DNA from: Pelobates cultripes
Taxonomy: Eukaryota; Chordata; Amphibia; Anura; Pelobatidae
Assembly (NCBI GenBank): GCA_933207985.1
Contig: OW240920.1
Coordinates: forward strand, 145,892,861 to 145,956,860
DNA: 64,000 bases
Reading direction: 5' to 3'
Shown piece by piece: positions 1 through 12,237 of the stretch. Numbering within the stretch: the first letter of the stretch is position 1; every line of letters begins with the position of its first letter. A program made the translations under genes and the position numbers. The notes beneath the pieces were generated by a model. It saw nothing but the letters and a program-made list of their open reading frames with translations, was not told where the DNA came from and ran no database searches.

Positions 1-95
1 CCCCGTCCCATAGTGTTCTTTCTCCTCCCCCTCCCCTGTCCCATAGTGTTCTTTCTACCCTCCCTCCCCCTCCCATAGTGTTCCTTCCCTACTAC
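1..95. repeat. C-rich tandem repeat cut by window edge
   Basis: Three copies of an approximately 33-bp unit that starts cccatagtgttctttct and continues as a C/T-rich stretch. The array is cut by the window start, so its full length is unknown. No coding signal is seen in it. Confidence 0.7.
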
Positions 96-2611
96 TGCCA
101 GTCACTCCAATCTAGCGCCCCGTGGGCCAATGCGTCCAAAGGTGGCCGCTTGTGCCACCTTATGGACGCGCCAGTTTTGCATACACGAGAGTACAACACT
201 GACATGGACTCCTGGCAGATTAAACTACCTTCTCCTGTACGTAACTACGATGTCATTGTTGGGGGGGGCTCTAAAAAATATACAAAACCCCCCAGACAGT
301 GACAGTCACATTAAACTCTAATCTCTCGTTCTCCGTAACACTCCTAGCTCACACAATACTGCTAACTGTAGCTTCCACTATCAATAGGTAATCTAGTATT
401 AAACCATCACAATAAAAATAATGCAGAAATTTCAATTAAATGAAAAGTCCCCATTTTGGGCAGACCACTACGGTGCATTCTTATGTTGGGTATTTAAAGA
501 ATCCCAACCCCAATAAATCTTATTATCATAATGCATAAACAGATCTTGAAAGTGATGGTTTCATTAAATCCTTAGAATGGATGGTTATTTGTCAATCTCT
601 GGATTGTAGCAAACAGAAATCTAAATTGCAAAATTCAGACTGAAGCAGCCGAGCTGGGTTTTTAAAAAGGCTGGAGAACTTATCCAAACCAGCTATTTTT
701 GCCTAGATGTATTCCATATATTTACAATTTACTGCAGTGTAGTGTTTAATGATTAAACCCCTCGCCTTGTTTTTTTAATCCTTCAGATTTGCAATTAAAG
801 AACATGAAGTCAATAAATATTCAATTTATGGTTTATTAATTGTTATTGGAGAAGGTGAGAAACATACCGAGGGGATTATTCAAAGTGTCAAGAAATATAT
901 TAATTAATGGAATGTGCTATTCAATGTAAGAAAAAGTGCAAAAATAATCAATAGTAAAGGAAATAACATGACAGAATTGATATTTCACAACATAAAACGT
1001 TACAAACAAGGAGCAGATTATTCTGCATCACTTAGATAAATCTCCCACTTTGTAAATACACTTGTGTTTGTTTGCAAACAGTTACATGGCCAGAGACACA
1101 CATTGTCACACAGGATACACTGTGTTTGAGTTGTCACTGTCACACGTTTCAACGCTTAGCAACACAGAACAAATCCACATGTAACACTCTCTGCCTGCAC
1201 CGGCCTTCATCACGTAGAAACCACCAAACTAACAACCAAACCAGATCAGTGGCCCGAGGACGGGATGTTAATCTCACTGTCGCTGAATAGTGAATTGGAG
1301 GACATGTAACTCTGAAGTTCACTGTTTCGTAGCTTGGCAATGTTGGTGAAATGATGCAGTTCATGTTAATTCACTGTTTTTGCAACTCCCGTGTCAATTC
1401 TCCACAATTTATGGTTTAATGAACGGACCCAGTAATTGTGGTGTATTGACAAGGGAATGGTACATTTTAAACCAAAATAACTGAATTTGGAATCGCAGAT
1501 ATTTTACCTCTTTGTCTCTTTTCCGTCCATGAATAGTGAATATCCCCAATGGATATGGTATATTTATATATTTATAAAATATTTTACCAGGATGGATACA
1601 TTGAGATTTCTCTCGTTCTCCAGTATGTCCTGGGTGTATATGTATTATGATGGTTTCTAACTTTTATTCTGAATATTCAGCGGATCTGAGGACATTCCCT
1701 ATCTAGAGCTAAACGAGAAACTGAACAGGGCCTTCTTTATTTTATTAGTTGTGCATTGCCAGCATTGTGCTTTAACAGGCTAGTCTATACAAAATGACAC
1801 TCAATACTTTTTTTTTAAATAAATTCTTTATTTTGTTGGTGTTTCGTTTTTGTACTTTATGGGGAAAGGGTTACAGAAAGAAGAGATTGGGATGAACCGT
1901 TAGTTTAACATATAACAGTTTGTGACAGTATTAACAAGTCAGGTATTGGCTTATGCATTTCATTGTTCTGCCTAATTTGTATCAGTTTTCCTGAATGTTG
2001 CTCGGCATATGTTTGTAGTGCTCCTTGCGGGAGGAGCTTGGGGTGTCAGGGGAGATGGAAACGGAAAGCAGAGAGAGTGAGTGGGGGTATCAAGTGGGTG
2101 TAGAGGTGTTATGACCTTTCATCGTGTGGGATGTTATGCCGGGTCGTGGGCGCTCCATGTGTCTGTTCCTTTGGGGTTTGTGGGTGTGTTATTGAGACAC
2201 CCAATATTTTTAGTGCATTATATAGATAATTCATGGAAAAAAATAGCAGCAAAAAATAATTTATAACATGAAGCGTCACTTTCCTTTCAGTGTCCATTGT
2301 TGCCCTATTTAGTGAGTCTGCCAATTGCTACATGCAGGTTGAGTTACAGCAGCATCTTGTTGGGGTCTAGGAGGGCAGATTTGGTTCTATGAGGCTCCAC
2401 ATCCGGGGACACCAGTTATCTGTGCGGTCATCACTGCGTGAGCGCATCATCATTTTATAAAATGCTGCCGCTGTAGCATACTCTCAGAAATGTGAGTGGG
2501 CTCAAGGTGCACTAAGCACAATGAAAGGTGCTTAGATTAACTCCGTAATGTAAGTAATTCATTAGTTTCTCCTCAGCTGGGGGTGAATGCTACATACTGC
2601 TTTGAGTACTC
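96..2611. other. Intergenic stretch, no gene seen
   Basis: AT-rich non-coding sequence with only short random reading frames. The segment from about 1808 (aaataaattctttatttt, read on the + strand) resembles the AATAAAGAAT-type 3' end of a minus-strand LINE, similar in character to the end of the LINE at 3456, but I could not delimit an element. Nothing else is supported. Confidence 0.5.
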
Positions 2612-3086
2612 TTAAAGGGACACTGTAGGCGCTATAACTCTATAACTGCATCGTCTCATTGATGTGGTTATGGTGTCTGGAGTCCCTTCTTTCAATTCAT
2701 TGTTTAATCGTTATTAATGTTTTAATGCCTAATTAGAGTCCCCAGCAACCCATCCCCCCTGTGCTGCTTGCGTCAGGGAGGAAGCATTAGCCTGAGCGGC
2801 AGTGGCTGGTTGTGATTGGCTGAGAGTGTCAGCTGACTGCATTTATTCAGCCTATCACAGCGCCCATTGCTGGTATGGATTATTATGGCTATAAGGAAGT
2901 GTGTAATCTCTGCTTTAGCCGCACCTCCAGTGGGGGCAGGGCTGTGTGAAGCCGGGGACCCTCTTTCATTGTTAAACTGCTAGAAATGGTTTAACTCTGA
3001 ATGGAGGTACATCGCCAGGAGGCTCCAGGCACTATAACCACTTCAATGCGTTGTAATTAGTATGGTGCCTACAGTGTTCCTTGGAA
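2612..3086. mobile_element. T2-type TTAA MITE
   Basis: The left end reads TTAAAGGGACACTGTAGGCG. The right end is a degenerate inverted copy, cctacagtgttccttggaa. TTAAAGGRR termini with a TTAA target are the signature of T2 MITEs of the Kolobok superfamily described in Xenopus. A second member of the same family, with matching internal sequence (ggctgagagtgtcagctgac versus ggctgagagtgttagctgac), lies at 38987-39448. Non-autonomous; no coding capacity. Confidence 0.75.
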
Positions 3087-3455
3087 TCATGTTGTGGGCA
3101 ATTTCCCACAATATGATTCATTCACTGGAGATTGGAACTCCGTTTTCTCCACCATTTTTCCTTTCCTTTCCGCCCCATGTTTTCTATATGCTGTAAAGTG
3201 TACAGGGAGTGCAGAATTATTAGGCAAGTTGTATTTTTGAGGATTAATTTTATTATTGAACAACAACCATGTTCTCAATGAACCCAAAAAACTCATTAAT
3301 ATCAAAGCTGAATATTTTTGGAAGTAGTTTTTAGTTTGTTTTTAGTTTTAGCTATGTTAGGGGGATATCTGTGTGTGCAGGTGACTATTACTGTGCATAA
3401 TTATTAGGCAACTTAACAAAAAACAAATATATACCCATTTCAATTATTTATTATT

Positions 3456-5889
3456 TAATTCTTTATTTTTCGTGCAGTAGTTTACAAACAAGCCTGTGGT
3501 GCCACGACAGCAGACACAGGCGGATTAATGCAGACAAGGTCGTGACAATATACAATTGCACATTTTTGTTATAAGACAGGTTGTGTAAGTTAGTGAAGTC
3601 GTTGCGATTAAAATAATTGTATCGGCAATTGTGAGACATCGTAGGAAAGAGTGACTAATATACAGATTATAAACTACGCCGTTAAATTATCAACATGCTT
3701 GTGAACATATGCTGAACTAAAGGGTGTGATAATTCAAGCCTAGTCGCATGCATGGTCGATTATGAGCATTTGCATCCAGTTTAAAAGACAGAATGCTTGA
3801 AAAGTTGTAACAAGTTAAGGCTGGCTGTGTCATAGGAAAGAGACATTTAAGAGTTAATGAGAACTTTCTGAAGACCTGACACTGAGCGATAACATAACAA
3901 GATATGGCAAACTGCAGAGGCAATAAACATAAACATTAAAAAAAAAGGAATAAATTTAAATGTAAATGCAATCAACATTATAACACTCTGGTTTTTGTCT
4001 CTCTCTTTTTTCCTTTTTTGTGTGAAATCCTGTCGGGGTGTCGCATGAGTGGAGTGGCCACTGGGCTGTGGGTCGTAAGAGTGGTACGGGTAGTAGGCAT
4101 TCCTGTGGCCAGGTATATGCCCCTTCCCTCAGAGAGCGTTTATGGATTCTGTGCATCTTTAAGGGTTAGGGAAGAGATGGGGGGAGAGAGTGGCAGTAGT
4201 GATGTCCGTAGGTGTCTGGACGGTCTTGTATGGGAAGGTATGCCTTCTGTGTAGGTCCTGGATTGAACGGCTGTGCAACGTTATTGCTCCGCTCAGTGCC
4301 CCTTCTAGTCAGGGACGCCTGCAGAAGACTGAATGGGTGGGAGTGTGGCAGAGGTGAAAAATGGAGCCAGAAAATCATACCAACGAAGTTTAAACAATTA
4401 TAACATGTGTGAGTCCATCCTATTGTCCTGATGTCAGCAGGATTGGTGGGGAAAAACAACTGGGCAAGTTCAGTGGGGATCGTGGGTGGGGGCTCGGCAT
4501 CTGCCGGGGCTCGATAACCCCTCACTTAGGTCACAGTTTCAGTAGACGTAGTGGGTCTCGCCGCTCGGGGTATAAACTCCCTAACTGAGGCCAAGTCCAC
4601 CTGTGACAGGTTCCCTCCTTCCGAGGTGTTACATAGCGGTATGTTCAGTGACCGCAGGTGTTCCTCCAGCTCCCGGTAGGTTTCTGCCCGGAGTGTGTTG
4701 TCTTGGGCCGCTAGAAGGACTGTGCGGGAGGGGCCCCATCTGTACGGTACCTCATTTGCACGTAGCTGCTGGAGTAGTGGTTTCAGGGACCGGCGCCACA
4801 GAAGTGTGTTCCTAGAGAGATCTGGGAAGAGGTGCAGTGAGGCGCCCTCAAAGGCAATGGGTGTCTTCCCCCTCATCGCGGCTTGCACTAGGGCCCTATC
4901 CTGTAGGGAACTGAAGCGGAGGATGAGGTCCGGAGCCGTGGCTGCCGGTGCGCTGGCTGGCTTGGGGAGGCGGAACATACCGTCCAGTTTCAGGCTTTTA
5001 GCTTGTTTCGGGGGTAGGTGGGCCGCCAAGAATCTCCTGATAAAGTGTGGTAAGTCCGGCAGGCCCACCGTCTCCAGCACCCCCCTGAGTTTCAAGTTGT
5101 ATCTTCGCCTCTGATCTTCCTGGGCATCCAGTCTGCGATCAATCTGCAGCCTGTGCTGGTCCAGGGCCGCCAGACCTCTCTCCACCACGGTAAGCCGGCT
5201 CTCGTGTGTTTTGGGTGGTCTCGAGTTGGGCCACTTTAGTAGTCGTGTGTTCAACAGCTTTTCTGAGGGGGGCCAAGTCTCCCGCCAAGTTTGCGCGGAG
5301 TTCCGCCAGCATCGCCTTGAGTTGCGCTGCAGTGACCGGATCCCGGCCTGTTGTGGTCTCCGTTGGGGTATGACCCTTCTGTGCAACCTGGGTGGTTCTG
5401 TCCATCGGAGCTATAGTCATATCTTCCGATGAGTATGAGGAGCCGTCGTCTGCCAGCGCCATTTTGTCCCATGCTGCCCTTTGTGAGCTCCGGAATAGGT
5501 CCCCGATGTCCCGGCCCGGCGGACTCCTGTCAGGCTTGGGTTTTTTATTTTTGCGGCCCATCCTCGGTCTAGTGTCCAGGGAGTTGGGTTTTGTGAGGTT
5601 GAGTGATCCCTTGTCTGCAATTATAGCTCTTTTTAGGCAGTTTCGAGCGGAGCGCAGCGAGCTTGCGACCGTCCAGGTTCACCGCTAGGCTCCGCCCCCC
5701 ACAACTCATTTAATTATTATAAACACTTTCTGTCACTTGGTAACACACCAGCATATACCGCAGCGTGATACAAAAGGCGAAATTCCCCTGAAGAGAGTTC
5801 TTACCTATTGTCCCAGTAGAGCAGCCTGTGTGAGGTAACGATGCGGGCTGTTAAAGCTTCACCAGTCAATCGGCCTGAATATCAATCCC
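3456..5889 (-). mobile_element. ORF1-only LINE nested in Tc1 element
   Basis: The insertion is bounded by an exact 16-bp target-site duplication, TCAATTATTTATTATT, at 3440-3455 and 5890-5905, showing retrotransposition into the 3' flank of the transposase gene. The element reads on the minus strand: a 5' leader (5889 to about 5562, GC-rich around 5640-5700), an ORF1 with one frameshift (5561-4526), then about 1070 bp of trailing sequence ending in AATAAAGAATTA-like sequence at 3456. No endonuclease or reverse transcriptase domain is recognisable. It is either an internally deleted L1/Tx1-type LINE or a HAL1-like element that naturally encodes only ORF1. Confidence 0.8.
4526..5561 (-). pseudogene. 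L1-type ORF1p, frameshifted
   Basis: Two overlapping minus-strand frames together make a protein of roughly 340 residues. The first frame (5561 down to about 5215) starts MGRKNKKPKPDRSPPGRDIG and has a heptad-like region (AQLKAMLAELRANL, LRKAVEHTTTKVAQLE) that would form a coiled coil. The second (about 5214 to 4526) continues LTVVERGLAALDQHR and reaches RRRYNLKLRGVLETVG, which resembles the conserved RNA-binding core of L1 ORF1p (Transposase_22 family), then a C-terminal domain ending SVREFIPRAARP. The junction near 5205-5220 needs a single frameshift, so this copy is probably non-functional. The family assignment comes from motif resemblance only. Confidence 0.7.
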
Positions 5890-5980
5890 TCAATTATTTA
5901 TTATTACCAGTGAAACCAATATAACATCTCAACATTCACAAGTATACATTTCTGACATTCAAAAACAAAACAAAAACAAA

Positions 5981-6997
5981 TCAGTGACCAATATAGCCAC
6001 CTTTCTTTGCAAGGACACTCAAAAGCCTGCCATCCATGGATTCTGTCAGTGTTTTGATCTGTTCACCATCAACATTGCGTGCAGCAGCAACCACAGCCTC
6101 CCAGACACTGTTCAGAGAGGTGTACTGTTTTCCCTCCTTGTAAATCTCACATTTGATGATGGACCACAGGTTCTCAATGGGGTTCAGATCAGGTGAACAA
6201 GGAGGCCATGTCATTAGATTTTCTTCTTTTATACCCTTTCTTGCCAGCCACGCTGTGGAGTACTTGGACGTGTGTGATGGAGCATTGTCCTGCATGAAAA
6301 TCATGTTTTTCTTGAAGGATGCAGACTTCTTCCTGTACCACTGCTTGAAGAAGGTGTCTTCCAGGAACTGACAGTAGGACTGGGAGTTGAGCTTGACTCC
6401 ATCCTCAACCCGAAAAGGCCCCACAAGCTCATCTTTGATGATACCAGCCCAAACCAGTACTCCACCTCCACCTTGCTGGCGTCTGAGTCGGACTGGAGCT
6501 CTCTGCCCTTTACCAATCCAGCCACGGGCCCATCCATCTGGCCCATCAAGACTCACTCTCATTTCATCAGTCCATAAAACCTTAGAAAAATCAGTCTTGA
6601 GATATTTCTTGGCCCAGTCTTGACGTTTCAGCTTGTGTGTCTTGTTTAGTGGTGGTCGTCTTTCAGCCTTTCTTACCTTGGCCATGTCTCTGAGTATTGC
6701 ACACCTTGTGCTTTTGGGCACTCCAGTGATGTTGCAGCTCTGAAATATGGCCAAACTGGTGGCAAGTGGCATCGTGGCAGCTGCACGCTTGACTTTTCTC
6801 AGTTCATGGGCAGTTATTTTGCGCCTTGGTTTTTCCACCCGCTTCTTGCGACCCTGTTGACTATTTTGAATGAAACGCTTGATTGTTCGATGATCACGCT
6901 TCAGAAGCTTTGCAATTTTAAGAGTGCTGCATCCCTCTGCAAGATATCTCACTATTTTTGACTTTTCTGAGCCTGTCAAGTCCTTCTTTTGACCCAT
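5981..6997 (-). CDS. Tc1/mariner transposase, DD37E type
   Basis: Uninterrupted 338-residue ORF. Residues 1-45 form a helix-turn-helix of the kind that binds the terminal repeats (EKSKIVRYLAEGCSTLKIAK), followed by a basic putative nuclear localisation region at 49-60 (GRKKRVEKPRRK) and a second DNA-binding helix region to about 120. The catalytic DDE domain shows D144 in WTDE, a glycine-rich box near 175-181 (QGGGGV), D237 in MQDNAPSH, and E275 in PDLNPIENLW. Between D237 and E275 there are 37 residues, so this is DD37E rather than the common DD34E. DD37E with this length fits the Traveler (TRT) family reported from vertebrates. The enzyme would cut and paste the flanking element at TA sites. 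The start ATG follows the internal repeat directly, with no upstream in-frame alternative seen. Confidence 0.95.
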   Translation of the reverse strand: MGQKKDLTGSEKSKIVRYLAEGCSTLKIAKLLKRDHRTIKRFIQNSQQGRKKRVEKPRRKITAHELRKVKRAAATMPLATSLAIFQSCNITGVPKSTRCAILRDMAKVRKAERRPPLNKTHKLKRQDWAKKYLKTDFSKVLWTDEMRVSLDGPDGWARGWIGKGQRAPVRLRRQQGGGGVLVWAGIIKDELVGPFRVEDGVKLNSQSYCQFLEDTFFKQWYRKKSASFKKNMIFMQDNAPSHTSKYSTAWLARKGIKEENLMTWPPCSPDLNPIENLWSIIKCEIYKEGKQYTSLNSVWEAVVAAARNVDGEQIKTLTESMDGRLLSVLAKKGGYIGH

Positions 6998-7217
6998 TTT
7001 GCCAAAGGAAAGGAAGTTGCCTAATAATTATGCACACCTGATCTAGGGTGTTGATGTCATTAGACCACACCCCTTCTCATTACAGAGATGCACATCACCT
7101 AATATGCTTAATTGGTAGTAGGCTTTCGAGCCTATACAGCTTGGAGTAAGACAACATGCATAAAGAGGATGATGTGGTCAAAATACTCATTTGCCTAATA
7201 ATTCTGCACTCCCTGTA

Positions 7218-8994
7218 TTTACTAAGTTTTGATTTGTCAGGAAGTCAAAGTAAATTTAAATGTCGGCCAAAACAGTCTGACTAGAACTGACTCAAAGAAT
7301 CTGTCCAATCCAACCATTGTGAGCTCCATTTTGAAAGAATTATTATTTTTAAAACTCCTGACAATCCACTCTTTTATTTACTAAACTCTGCAGCAAATTA
7401 AAATCCAAACTGCAAAATCTAAATGAACCAATCTGTGACTCCAGATCCAGATCCCAGTGATTTCAAGCCAAATTGTGCCATTTGGAATAAATCAGGAGTT
7501 GAGTGAATAATTGAAAGGATTATTCTTTATAAATAGATTTGCTGGTTTCTATATTGTTTATCAGTAAAACACTTATTATTACTGAAATTAAAATATACGA
7601 TGTGATGTTCCTGCATCAACGTGGGGTTTACTCTCTAAGCCAGGAATTTTATAGACCTGACACGAGAACTTCAAGTTTTGATTGTAATTCTCTGATCTCT
7701 AGCCGTCCTGCCTAGCTGTGTGTAAATTAACAGACACCTAGCTGTTGTTTGGGTAAACACAATCCATTGGCAACAAAAACTATTGTGCACCTACCCAGCA
7801 GGGCATCTTGGGATCCTAGCAACGGTTTCTGTTGAATGCTTTTTGCATGATTACTTATGATGTGTTTAGGATCTGTCCACCAGTGAAGGTGGTAAAAAAC
7901 CCTAATTTATCATTATTCGGAAAACACCATCTTATTCTGCATTGCTGTATGGTGAGAATATAAAAACAACAAATACACAAATAACTAGTTAAGGTGAATA
8001 GAGGGGCCCTGCCCCAAAGAGCTTACAATACAATGAACTATGGAATTCTCCATAATTACCACTTCAGGAAATCAGCCCCACTTGATTATTTTATATTCGG
8101 TGTATTTGCATTTCATAGCCAAACACATAGCACAGATCCGGGCTTTCATATTAGATTAGTGTAGTAGTTATGGTGAACTGGGGGCTGGATCTTCAAACAT
8201 CACATGGAAATAGTGTAGAATATAAATAAACTGGAATATTTTCCCAGCCCGGCACAACTGACTGCTTTGTGAATAAACCCTACATCAGACTTCCTTCCAA
8301 TAATGCTAGCAGGCAATGGGCACCGACTGTAGGGTCACCTTCTAGAATAGATAAACCATGTGTTTCCTAAATCGATGGACTAAAGAATGAATCTCCTCAA
8401 TAGACGTGTGATAACCTAAATGTAAATTACTGTGAATTGCAAGAAAATGGCAATGTAGTTTCTGAAAATCTGTGCCAAAATAGCTGAATTAGGGGATTTC
8501 TAGAATTCATTTTTCCTGGTGTTTGAAAGGAAATAGTGGGTTCAGCCGCATTCACTGTTCAGAGAAGAAACCTCCATGTTATAAATCCTTTGTTTGCCAG
8601 CTACTGGGAATAATAGCAAGGCTGTGAGCTGCCTTCACTGGAAGTGACCCTGACTAACACAAATGTGTATTTTTATACATTCTCCTTGACAGACCCAAAC
8701 CAACCAAGGCTGGAACCCAAGTGTTGCCTTTACATTTGTCGCACAGAATAAGCATTTTCTATTGTGATTTTGTCGTACGAGGTCCCATGTATCAAACAAA
8801 CCATTCTTTCTTTCATGGTGGGTGTAGGATAGATAGACACTTATACAGAGACAGACAGAAACATAGAAACATATGAGCCAGACTGTCCATTAGGCGGCAG
8901 AAGTGGACCCCCCCTCCCCTGGCTCTGTACACGAGGGGGCCTTCTCAATTCGGCCTTGCACTCCCTCCCTATGGGGAGCATGTCACTTTTATGC
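7218..8994. other. Intergenic stretch, no gene seen
   Basis: AT-rich single-copy-looking sequence without convincing exons, RNA genes or element ends. Reading frames are short on both strands. Confidence 0.5.
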
Positions 8995-9620
8995 AGCCTC
9001 ATGGTCCCCTGATGCTTCTCTGTGACTCGAAGGGCTTCAGCCAGTACTCTTGTAGTCCCCTGATGCGTCTCTGTGACTCAGAGCTTTAGTTAGTTCCCTT
9101 GTGGTCCCCTGATGCTTCTCTGTGACTCAGAGTGCTTCAACCAGCCCCCTTGTGGTTCCCTAATGCTTCTCTATGACTCTGAGAGCTTTAGTTAGCTCCC
9201 TTGTGGTCCTATAATGCTTCTCTGTGACTCAGAGAGCATTAATTAGCTCCCTCATGGTCCCCTAAAGCAGGGGTGTGCAATCTGTGGCCCTCCAGATGTT
9301 TTGGACTACATCTCCCTTGATGCTTTGCTAGCATTATGGCCCTAAGAGCATTATGGGAGATGTAGTCCAAAACATCTGGAGGGCCGCAGATTGCCCACTC
9401 CTGCCCTAGAGCTTTAGTTAGCTCCCTCGTGGTCCCCCGGTGCTTCTCTGTGACTCAGAGTGCTTCAGGCAGCCAACCACATGCTCCTGTGGTGCTTCTC
9501 TGTGATTCAGTCAGCCCCCTTATGGTCCCGTAGTGCTTCTGTTATTCAGAGTTCTTCAGCCAGCTCCCTCGTGTTTCCCTGTTGCTTCTCTGTAACTCAC
9601 AGAATGCTCTAGCTATTGCT
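8995..9620. repeat. Degenerate ~58-bp tandem repeat
   Basis: About ten diverged copies of a unit containing tggtcccctgatgcttctct followed by gtgactcagag and a variable ttcagccagctccct segment. Copies differ by substitutions and indels, so the array is old. It is interrupted by a hAT MITE at 9268-9403. Confidence 0.8.
9268..9403. mobile_element. hAT-type palindromic MITE
   Basis: A 136-bp near-perfect palindrome: the left arm includes ccctccagatgttttggact and the right arm is its inverse. Termini are CAG...CTG. The flanking 8-bp sequences are ccctaaag (9260-9267) and ccctagag (9404-9411), an 8-bp duplication with one mismatch, as expected for hAT. It inserted into the surrounding tandem repeat. 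Confidence 0.85.
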
Positions 9621-9885
9621 CGGTGTCATTGACTGAGGGCTGGAACCGTTAGGGAGCTCATAAAGTGATCTGCACCTGATAGAGGATCTGATACTCCAAC
9701 TCTGAACCTCCAGGGAATGGACTCCACAGCTCCAGCTCCACGTAGGACCACCACAAGATAAGCAGGAGAGGGCCAAATCAAGAACAGCTCCCCACCCCCT
9801 CAGCCAACATTCAGACACTATACAACAACACAGCCTCCCACAAACACAACACTCACTCAAACTCACCTCCACACACTCAGCCACC

Positions 9886-11134
9886 ATACATGCCAGCACA
9901 CTCAGCCTCCCCAGTACAGCTCTTGGCCTCTACCACTACACACATACAGCCCTCAGCCACTACACACAGGCACACTCAGCCTCCCCAGTACAGTTCTCAG
10001 CTTCTGCCACTACACACATACAACCCTCAGCCACTACACATAGGCACACTCAGCCTCCCCAGTACAACTCTCAGCTTCTGCGACTACAAACATACAACAC
10101 TCAGCCACTACACATAAGCACACTCAGCCTCTCCAGTACAGCTCTCTGCCTCTGCCACTACACACATACAACACTCAGCCACTACACACAGGCACACTCA
10201 GCCTCCCAAGTATAGCTCTCAGCCTCTGCCACTACACACATACAACACTCAGCCATCACACACAACACTCAGCTTCTCCAGTACAGCTCTCAGCTTCTGC
10301 CACTACACACATACAACACTCAGCCACTACACACAGGCACACTCAGCCTCCCCAGCACAGCTCTCAGCCTCTGCCATTACACACAGGCACACTCAGCCTC
10401 TCCAGTACAGCTCTCAGCCTCTGCCACTACACACATACAACACCAGTACAGCTCTCAGCTTCTGCCACTACACACATACAACACTCAGCCACTACACACA
10501 GGCACACTCAGCCTCTCCAGTACAGCTCCCAGCTTCTGCCACTACAAACATACAACACTCAGCCACTACACACAGGCACTCTCAGCCTCTGCCACTACAC
10601 ACATACAACACTCAGCCACTACACACAGGCACACTCAGCCACCCCAGTACAGCTCTCAGCTTCTGCCACTACACACATACAACCCTCAGTCACTACACAC
10701 AGGCATATTCAGCCTCTCCAGTACAGCTCTCAGCCTCGGCCACTACACACATACAACACTCAGCCACTACACACAGGCACACTCAGCCTCTCCAGTACAG
10801 CTCCCAGCTTCTGCCACTACAAACATACAACACTCAGCCACTACACACAGGCACTCTCAGCTTCTGCCACTACACACATACAACACTCAGCCACTACACA
10901 CAGGCACACTCAGCCACCCCAGTACAGCTCTCAGCCTCGGCCACTACACACATACAACACTCAGCCACTACACACAGGCACTCTCAGCCTCTGCCACTAC
11001 ACACATACAACACTCAGCCACTACACACAGGCACTCTCAGCCTCTGCCACTACACACATACAACACTCAGCCACTACACACAGGCACACTCAGCCTCCCC
11101 AGTACAGCTCTCAGCCTCTGCCACTACACACAAC
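9886..11134. repeat. ~74-bp minisatellite, about 16 copies
   Basis: Tandem copies of a composite unit: cactcagcctccccagtaca, gctctcagcctctgccacta, cacacatacaacactcagcc, then actacacacaggca. Some copies lack one sub-block, so the unit itself has internal CA/CT-rich sub-repeats. Reading frames through it are by-products of the repetition. Confidence 0.9.
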
Positions 11135-12237
11135 ACTCTCAGAAAATACCACAGATCTCTAGAAGGAGGCCCCGATCTGGCTTCCTGCTTAGGGCCCTGG
11201 GCTACCCTAATCTGGACCTGCAAACAGGCTAGGCTACAGAGGCTTATTAAGGAGTATTGAAAAACTGATGTACAGTTTAGATAGGCTGTAACAATATCAG
11301 AGCCGGGAGAATATTTCCACATCAGCTATTTTTGCCTAAAAATGTTATGCATAAAGCCAGTTTTAGCACTGAGTTCTGGACTGTCCAGTAGCCTATACTA
11401 GTCAAAGGATAACTAAGAATAAATCAGCATTTAATTCATAGGCAACAGCACTATACAATACATTACAATACTACATGGCTCTAATCCGAGGGGTTTTAAT
11501 CTGGATACAAATGTATGACCTAACCTTATCTCCTTAACTGCCCTGAATGCTTCCTTTCTTACAACCATTTTTGCAGAATGTTACCATGGAAACACTAACA
11601 AAAAATGTGAAGGCCAGACACCGCTTTAAAGGAATTAACTGGTGGATTGACATGATTCCCAGGGAGATGTACAGGAGATTCCAGGACAGATTATACAGAA
11701 ACAGGGTCAATTAAAAAGAAAACAAACACGAATAATGCAACTCCAACTGTGTTAGTATTCACAATAAAACACACTATTCCAGAAAGGAACCTCACCAACT
11801 GTCACATTACTTGCCTCTTCCTTGACGAGGTGTGAATTGTGAGCTAACAGCAGAATTTTGGCAAAATGTATACATTAAACACAACTGCTGATAATATGAG
11901 TATTCAGTAATATTTTACATTATTCAGATTGGTGTGAAAAACACATCAGGGGATTAATAATCAGCGCTACGGAATTTGCTGGCGCTATATAAACAATAAT
12001 TATAATTTTCCGGTGCTGTTAAAGCATATTATGGCTATGCAGGAACATCACATTGCAGGGGTTGCACAGTAAGTCTGACAATAGTACTATCACCCTAAAT
12101 GACTGCTGTTTATGCCGTAAGCCACCAAGGGCTACAAGGTCACAGCGGGTGCATTAACCAATTAAAATGTATCTGTCCACACAATCCCTTCCATGACCCT
12201 ATCTGTCCTCCCTGCTCCATCATCTAAACTTCATCTT
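11135..12237. other. Intergenic stretch; SINE/LINE-tail fragment
   Basis: No gene is seen. At about 11964-12010 the sequence cgctacggaatttgctggcg followed by ctatataaacaataat is the same tail that ends the LINE fragment at 13232 and recurs near 27713-27757, so it is a fragment of a common interspersed repeat. Confidence 0.5.

Larger units (their letters stand above)
3203..7215 (-). mobile_element. Tc1-like DD37E (TRT-like) transposon, complete
   Basis: The element is flanked by TA dinucleotides at 3201-3202 and 7216-7217. The outer ends are inverted repeats (CAGGGAGTGCAGAATTATTA at the left, its complement at the right). A second related motif about 190 bp inside each end (near 3392-3413 and 7011-7036, core gcataattattaggcaact) gives an IR/DR arrangement like that of Sleeping Beauty. 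It carries an intact transposase on the minus strand. Total length is 4013 bp, but 2434 bp plus a 16-bp duplication come from a nested LINE, so the original element was about 1563 bp, normal for Tc1-like transposons. Intact ends and ORF suggest fairly recent mobility (inference). Confidence 0.93.

Noticed and set aside
4166..4525. 119-codon minus ORF after the LINE ORF1
   Set aside because: No endonuclease or RT motifs; treated as trailing sequence of the ORF1-only LINE.
5984..6623. Plus-strand ORFs of 70-78 codons opposite the transposase
   Set aside because: Shadows of the intact minus-strand transposase.
9886..11134. Possible CRISPR-like array
   Set aside because: Head-to-tail tandem copies without unique spacers, in a vertebrate genome.
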